The position numbers were made by a program, and so were the translations under genes. A stretch of DNA of 64,000 nucleotides from NCBI GenBank assembly GCA_035771175.1, contig CM069596.1:14071001-14135000 (forward strand), in the 5' to 3' direction. The DNA comes from Paratinospora sagittata. Its lineage: Eukaryota > Streptophyta > Magnoliopsida > Ranunculales > Menispermaceae. Below, in pieces: positions 57,781-64,000 of the stretch. Under the pieces are notes generated by a model that saw only the letters and a list, made by a program, of their open reading frames with translations, had not been told where the DNA came from and searched no databases. Position 1 is the first letter of the stretch; every line of letters begins with the position of its first letter.

Positions 57781-58981
57781 GGCGAGGTTTGAGGTGAAGT
57801 CGAAAGTGTTTCTATTAAAGGGAAGTAACGATGCTAGGAGAATGTGGATCGAGGATTGAGAACAACATTGAAGTTTTACGTGATTGAAATTGAAGCTGAG
57901 TTAGGTTGTTGGATCTACAACCAAATTGACTTTGACAGATAGACGTGTGCTCTAGGAGGTTTTAAGAAATTCTTTAAAGTTAACATAAATGTGATTGTTG
58001 AGACTATAAAAAATGCGAGAAAGTGCTTCATGTAGATAATGAAGGTGGAGAAAGGTGGTGCGAAATCTATTACTATTTCGAAGGATTCAGATGCAAAGGG
58101 ATGGACTTGTTGTAGAGATTGCATTCATAGCCTCGTTGGTTTTTCTGGCGATGGAAGAGGGCAAAAGCCAAAGCCGAAACACAAGGAGGCCTTCTCAGGA
58201 AAAGTCGTAGTAGTTTTTCGGTTGTGCTCTGTCACATTGATTAGAAGTTGCTTAGGAAGAGTTGTTAAGAGCAACCAAATGGCATATCTCTATGTTAGTT
58301 ATGGGCGACGATAGGGACATGGCCCAGTGCATGTTGTACGAATTTTGGTGGAACGATGGGGGCATTGAGACTTTCAAGATTGTGCGAGATAGATCTGAAG
58401 ACCTTCTAGATGTGGATGAACAAAAAAAGAACATGTTCTTGCAATTTGCTAAGTTAAAAGTTCATGGCGGCCCGAATGGCTTCTTGTTCGAGATCGTGCA
58501 TATTTCGGTGGATAAAAAAACCATTATCGTGAAGACCTTCTGACTTCCCTCATTCAGAAATCTCGACAAGACAAAAACTTATTGTAATGTGCAAGTGGCT
58601 GGTGGAAGGAGTTCCTATAGGGTTAGCTGTTCTCAACATACATGATCAATCTACGGGTGAGAGGATGCCAAGTGTCATTGAAAACCTAGGAAGTCAGATC
58701 GCAGACGGCTAGGTGACTGTACATAATAGATCTCAAAAGGATGATCCTCCCTCAATGGAGGATATTAGGCTTAAGGGACGCATGCCCATTCCTGATGTTT
58801 TGAATTTGAAATTGCTAGAGGGCTTATGCTCTACAATTGGACCTGTGGGCCACAACAAAAGGTCCCTAGTTAAATTACCAGGGTAACATCCATTTTACTG
58901 TATGAGGAGGGGGCCCCAGTTAAGTTCTGCTCATCTTCTGAGAAGATCTAATGGCTTCCTTGTCTTGGCCCAAGTGACCCA
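57780..58981 (+). pseudogene. decayed LINE ORF1-like region, left part
   Basis: A frame starting MARFEVKSKVFLLKG is broken by many stops. Fragments look like the N-terminal nucleic-acid-binding (DUF4283-like) part of plant LINE ORF1: 'MKVEKGGAKSITISKDSDAK' then 'GWTCCRDCI', and further on 'DLLDVDEQKKNMFLQFAKLK' and 'NGFLFEIVHISVD'. The ORF1-like tail resumes after the hAT insertion, at 61637-62180. Family assignment is tentative. Confidence 0.4.
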
Positions 58982-59265
58982 CCTGTCAGCAAGGACTGAA
59001 AATTCGGCGAAATTCGTCGAAATTCGCCGAAAAATTTCGAAATCCAAAGGAGCGAATTAATTTGGCGCAGGTAAAAAAAAAAATACCAAAAATCGACAAA
59101 AATCGGCGAAATTCGCGGAATTCGACGATATTCAAGGGAATGTGTCGATTTTCTTCACGGGATGCACAGTTCGCGTGAGATTCGCGTGACTCGTTATAAA
59201 AGAAGAAGAAGAAGAAGAAGAGATTTTGAAAGAATGAGTGAAAATAATACCTTCTTGCGCTGGCG

Positions 59266-59405
59266 GAGGAGAACCAGCGGCGGAGAGAGGAGAACCAGCG
59301 AGGAGAACCAGCGGAGGGAGAGAGGAGAACCAGCGAGGAGAAACAGCGGCGGAGGGAGAGAGGAGAACCAGCGGCGGAAGCGGCGGAGGGAGAGAGGAGA
59401 ACCAA
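59266..59405. repeat. GGCGGAGAGAGGAGAACCAGC-type tandem repeat
   Basis: About seven overlapping units of GAGGAGAACCAGC with variable GGCGGAGGGAGA spacers. This purine-rich block is atypical of the surrounding AT-rich DNA. It opens frames on both strands that are likely artefacts. Confidence 0.85.
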
Positions 59406-59869
59406 CGGCATTTTTTTAGGTTTGTTATGTGCAGATAAGAATTTGCATCATTTTGACGTAACTGTGTGAATGTTATAATGATGCTCATATACGGCAATTG
59501 CAGGGAAATGAAAGTAGGAATCCAAGATCTTAAGCGCATCTCGAAGGGGAAACACAAAACAAAGCCATCATAAGTGGCATCATCTCCTTAATTGCATTTT
59601 GTACAACTGAAATGTCTCAGTCGTCCATTTGGACTCACTCCTGTGTGTCCAATGACTGATGCCGTTCATGGGCCAGCTAAAAGTCTTAAAGCATTCCCCT
59701 AATTTGGATGTTTTTTTTTTTCAATTTATGCTCTTACCAAGCTATACATAAAAGGGGTGTGGTGTAGATTTGTATTCATGTGTAACTCATTTAAGTCCTT
59801 GGTTACGTGCAGATACGTTTTTTACGTTCTTTAGGTTTGAAGTAGTTGGGAATCCCAACATTATTAAAA

Positions 59870-60900
59870 TATTTTATTAATGTAAAAAATTAAAAAATTA
59901 TTTTTATAATATTGTTTTTAATAGTGTTGATCTATATCAACTTGTTCTAAATTAATCTTATACATCTAACCAAAAAAAAATATAGACTATTAATGTAAAG
60001 GAAGTATTTTATTAATATTAATTAAGCATATTTAAAATTAATGTTACCATTGTAAATCCTTACAATAATACAAATATTTTGATAATGTTGATCAATAATA
60101 ACATGTTTTAAATTAATGTTATACATTTTATTGAAATAAATAGACTAGTAATGTAAGAAAAATATTTTAGTAATGTTAATACAAATAATATTAATTTATA
60201 TTAACATAGTTAAAATTAATGTTACTTAGTAAAATAATTATATTAATAAAACTATTTTGAAAATATTGATTTACATTAACATATTTTAATATATTTTAAT
60301 AATGTTAATATAAATAATAAAATTATATTAACATATTTAATATTAATGTTACTTTAGTAAAATATTTACATTAATAAAATATTTTAATAATGTTAATTAT
60401 AATAATTTTGATCTATATCAACGTTTCTAAATTAGTGTTATACATCTTACGAAAATAAATAGACTACTAAAGAAAATATTTTAGTAATGTAGATACGAAA
60501 AAATGTTAATTAAACATTTTAAAACTTACTATTACCTTAGTAAATACTTACACTAAATTAATATTACCTTAATAAATATATATATATATATATATATTCT
60601 AAATTAATGTTATATGTCTTACTAAAATAAATAGACTGCTAAAGTAAAGGAAATATTTTAATAGTGCTGATATATATGATATAAATAAAAATTAATATTT
60701 TTTAAATTAATGCTAGCCTATTAGATAATTTGACAAGTAAATTAAAATAAATATTTTTTTAATGTTAATTGAAATGATATTGATTAGTATTACCATGTTT
60801 TAGATTAATATTATCTTGATAAAATAGTTAGACTACTAAAATAAAGCAAATAATTTTATAATATTAATATAAATGATATGATTAAAATTAACACGTTTTA
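59870..60900. repeat. AT-rich quasi-tandem array inside the hAT-like element
   Basis: Irregular repeats of a unit of about 100-130 bp with words AATATTTTAATAATGTT, ACATATTTTAAATTAATGTT and AAATAAATAGACTA. It probably arose by repeated duplication within the element. Confidence 0.7.
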
Positions 60901-61636
60901 TATTAACATTATTTTGCTAATATTAGATTACATATAGGTTGAATAATTTGTGCATATTTATTTATAATATGAATCTTAAATTTCGAAAAGAACTCGATAT
61001 TGGATGGACACATGGAGAACCTGTTAATGGAAATAGGCAAAAGTCAAAGTGTATAGAATTAATGGACAATTAATCAAAATATGCATGAAATCTTTCATAT
61101 TAAAAAAAAAGTTATTCACGGGAAATAAATAAATCTTAATTTTAAACAATAGACAAACATTTAGATTACAACTTAAATAAGTCTATGAAAGCTACTAACT
61201 ATACTAACTATTCTAGTTAAATTTCAAAAATGCTGCTTCATCCTTTTAAGAATGGTCAATCAAGTCTCAACACTCTGAAATTGAAGCATATTAAATTCAA
61301 TTTAAATCCTTCATAAATCTTTTGACCTGAAAAAAGAAAGAAATTGTTAGATACAAGTAAACAATATAAAATTCATAGTATGCGCGATGCCATAAACATT
61401 GTTAATGTAAAAACACATGTTTCAAATGATTATATTTATACTTTTATGTCTTGTTTTCATCATTTCTAATAATAATTATGCATATTTTAGCATTTATATA
61501 CAAATTCGTTAAACTTCTCTAAGTTGGCGAATTTTTACAAAAATTCTCCACGTCGAATTAAACTTCTCCGAATTAATTCTGATTTTTGAAGGTCGAAGTT
61601 TAGGGCGAAATCGAATTTTCGTTCCTTGCCTGTCAG

Positions 61637-62180
61637 AGACCATTTTAATAGGTGCTTCAAGATCAGATAGGCTTCTAACAACTTTTCATGAGAAATATTC
61701 AAGGCCTCTGGTTCATTTTAATTAAGATGAAGCCAACTCTTCGACCCATAGGGCATATTTCAATCAGTTTTGCCTAGGTTCGGCAAACCTAGATATACTA
61801 CCGAAGTTTGTAGATTTGGCAAATGCCTACGCTTCTCGCTTCAAGTAAGGGAAGATTGAGAAGTGAAGAGAGAATGGAGGAGCAACTGTATTAACAAGGT
61901 GGGAAGGGCATTCTTTTGGCAAATAGTGATGAACATCAATCTCAAAAAGGTAGTTTGAGGAAGTGACCTTCCAAACGTCAAATTAGTAAGAAGAGGGTGG
62001 AGGTGTGGAGGGCCACGAACCATTCTCGTGGTTTTAGGTCTCAATAGTTTTAATTTTCCTAGCGGTGAGGAGAACACACCTAGCGACGACACTTCGTCTG
62101 GTTCTAAGATGGAGTCTTCGAGTGAGGTTGAGGTGAATGATACAATGTTTTCAAAGCTTAAGAGGATCCAATGATAGATT
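61637..62180 (+). pseudogene. decayed LINE ORF1-like region, right part
   Basis: Continues from 58981 once the hAT-like element is removed. Contains 'INKVGRAFFWQIVMNI' and an acidic Ser-rich stretch 'SDDTSSGSKMESSSEVEVND'. No clear domain; weakly supported. Confidence 0.3.
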
Positions 62181-64000
62181 TGTTGGTCACCCAAGAGGGG
62201 GGGTGAATTGGGTGACTTGGCCAATTTGGTCAATTTTAATGTTTCTTATGTTGATTTTGTGCGATCCTTAAATTTGTTGAGGCATTTAATCAAATAGATC
62301 ATCTACAATGATAAAGTGCAGAAATTAAATGCTAAGACACAAGATTTTTACTTGGTTCGGAAATCCAGTTTCCTACATCCACGCCTAGAGAAAACCTCTC
62401 TAGGATTCCACTATCGCGGATGCACTTATTTGGTGTGAATCAAACTGTTGCACTTACCTTTTTATAGGTTCAAGACAAACCTATCATTTTACGAGCTTAG
62501 GATGAACCGTCTACTTCCTTTTGTGGGATAAGGAAGAACCTAATATCCTTTTATAGGGCTAAGGATAAACCACTTGTTCCTTTTTACAGGCAAAGGAAAA
62601 GCCGGTTTCCTTTTCACAGGCTAAGGAAGAACCACTTGATCTTTTTCAAGAGAAAGAGTGAAACTAAACCTAGATTCCAACATAGGAATCCTAAGTGAAC
62701 TATAGTATAAATGTTTGTTCCAAATACTTGGAACAATTACAATTAAGCGCAGGATATTACAATTTCATTCAATACAAGATATGAAATTAAAGTTCATGGA
62801 ATGAGAAAACTTACAACCATATATCTTTCATATATCCAAATTGCTGATTTGAAAGTTGTTGAAAAACGTGCATGATTGATGCAAATGTTGATGCTCCAAA
62901 ATTACCAAGATGATTTTTCACTCAAATGCTCTCTCTAGGTGTTTTGAAAATGAGAACAGATGGAAGATATAGGTTAAAGCTCATTCTCTCATTTTCTCAC
63001 AAAAGACTTAAATTCCAGGGAATTTTTGGATTTAAAAACAAGCACACAATCATCAAAATAGGTTTCTCTCAAAAGAAGATTCCATATTGAAGTTTGAAGA
63101 GAAAACCCAAAAGAGAGATATTGAAAAATGTTTGTAAAAAAACATTTGAACACTTGATTGAAAACAATTTGGACACTTGAATGATTTTTCTCAAAATCAA
63201 GTTAAAAAAGATTTTGTAGAAACTTGGATTTTCTTTTTGAAAAAGAGGAGAACAAAAACAGTATCACAAGTTTCAAAAATACTAAGTGCTTGAAATCTCT
63301 CAAAATGATCTTCTCAAAGATTGAAAATGAAAGCCCGGGAGATTTCTTTAAAGTAAGAGAGAAACTTCAAAGATTGCTTGAAGGATGATGAACACTTGAA
63401 GATCAAAATCTTTTTCTCTCAAATCAACAAAACACTTGAACTTGTGAAAACTTGTTTTATTTTGAAAAAACAGGAGAACACACAAATGCACAAGTTTCTA
63501 AAGATTTTGCAAAAGTTGCCCCAATTGAGCCAAGGCATGTATTTATAGAAGTTTTAAAATTGAAAAAGTAGGAACCACCTTTCCAAGGGTGGAACCAAGT
63601 TTTTGTTTGAAAATGCCTTGAAAGATGTTATCTGAAAATCATGTGGAAACGCGTTTCTGTGTCAATTTCCAGAAATGCCCAAAAAGAGAGAAACGCGTTT
63701 CTATAGGAGGAAATGCGTTTCTGTGCAAATTCCAGAGGGCTCATTTTTCTGGAGAATAAAGGAAATGTGTTTCTATGTCCTTGAGAGAGAATTCATCATT
63801 CTGGAAAATACCAGAAACGTGTTTCTATATGTCCAGATGAAAAACTTCTCTTTGGACAGCAAGGAAACACATTTCTTAAGAAAGAAACACGTTTCTGCTT
63901 ACACAAAAACTGATTTTTGATTTTTCAAGATTTAGTCCACAATACGATTTCTTGAAAAACCAAGTTCAAATACACTTGAAAACATTGAATTTTAATCAAA
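62181..64000 (+). mobile_element. element D, a member of the word-array family, runs off the window
   Basis: Starts TGTTGGTCACCC, then GAGGGGGGGTGAATTGGG. A box near 62346-62380 (TTTTTACTTGGTTCGG) and bridge repeats at 62450-62640 (CCTTTTGTGGGATAAGGA, TTTTTACAGGCAAAGGA) follow. A long A-rich middle section leads to an array of the palindromic word GAAACGCGTTTCT at 63646-63896, then a tail. The end is beyond 64000. Same plan as A, B, C and E but with a different word. Confidence 0.6.
63646..63896. repeat. palindromic word array of element D (GAAACGCGTTTCT)
   Basis: Seven copies start at 63646, 63690, 63710, 63762, 63814, 63864 and 63884. The consensus AGAAACGCGTTTCT is a perfect palindrome. 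All variants (AAATGCGTTT, AAATGTGTTT, AAACGTGTTT, AAACACATTT, AAACACGTTT) differ only by C to T or G to A at the CpGs. Confidence 0.9.

Larger units (their letters stand above)
58990..61628. mobile_element. non-autonomous hAT-like element, 2639 bp, TSD CCTGTCAG
   Basis: Flanked by perfect 8-bp CCTGTCAG (58982-58989, 61629-61636). The ends CAAGGACTGAAAATTCG and, inverted, CAAGGAACGAAAATTCG form a 17-bp inverted repeat with two mismatches. Subterminal TTCGNCGAAATTCG words repeat (58999-59035, 59100-59130), as expected for transposase binding. Inside are a GGAGAACCAGC repeat (59266-59405) and a 1-kb AT-rich quasi-repeat (59870-60900). No transposase. Confidence 0.92.

Noticed and set aside
59162..59557. 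Arg/Glu-rich and Ser/Leu-rich frames on both strands
   Set aside because: Produced by the GGAGAACCAGC tandem repeat inside the hAT-like element.
63646..63896. CRISPR-like array
   Set aside because: Units are short palindromes with irregular spacers in plant nuclear DNA, with no cas genes and unequal spacing.
63675..63920. Open frame at the right edge
   Set aside because: Runs through the repeated GAAACGCGTTTCT words; the peptide is an artefact of the array.

Overview
This window is nuclear DNA of a dicot-type flowering plant (species not assigned). The evidence is a split nuclear gene with GT-AG introns, AT-rich intergenic DNA, and heavily nested plant retrotransposons primed by initiator tRNA-Met. 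There is no bacterial or viral gene organisation. Only one host gene can be supported: MSL1, encoding the mitochondrial MscS-like mechanosensitive channel, on the + strand in six exons between 32924 and 53494. The exons join in frame to 553 residues. Intron 4 alone is about 15.2 kb and is full of transposons.

Left part, 1-32300. A minus-strand Ty3/gypsy-type LTR (692-1912) and a decayed LINE endonuclease (1915-2860) come first. Then follows one deep nest. Its skeleton is a set of related non-coding elements, here called A, B and C (D and E lie further right). Each has a G-tract head ending in GTGAATT, a GTGGTTCG-type box, a run of short 'CCTTTTACGGGATAAGGA'-like repeats, an array of short self-complementary words, and a tail containing ATCAAAA. 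Solo LTRs (5444-8236, 8958-14115, 9757-10620), a complete but defective Tekay/Del-like chromovirus (15098-25065) and a triple palindrome with tRNA-like promoter boxes (25900-27468) are inserted into this set, with recognisable 5-bp target duplications for most of them. A truncated copia 5' end (29838-30774) and a 1.2-kb Mutator-like foldback element (30986-32208) lie between the nest and MSL1.

MSL1 intron 4 (37493-52650) holds an LTR split by a 5'-truncated LINE, which is itself split by a hAT-type MITE. It also holds an internally deleted copia element with two LTRs, a hAT-like element (46421-47220), another LTR with primer-binding site, and element E.

Right part, 53495-64000. A copia element keeping only gag and the start of protease lies about 140 bp after the MSL1 stop. 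Then come a LINE zinc-binding fragment, a decayed LINE ORF1-like stretch split by a 2.6-kb hAT-like element (58990-61628, perfect 8-bp target duplication), and element D, which runs off the end of the window.

The best candidate for something undescribed is the A-E family. The members share a plan, but each sub-group carries a different palindromic word (GAAACGCGTTTCT in D, AGGGCGCT...AGCGTCCT in A-C, GTGCAC/CTTCTCGAA-like in E), and the variants look like CpG decay. The second candidate is the triple palindrome whose two outer ends both copy the U5 end of the local gypsy LTRs.
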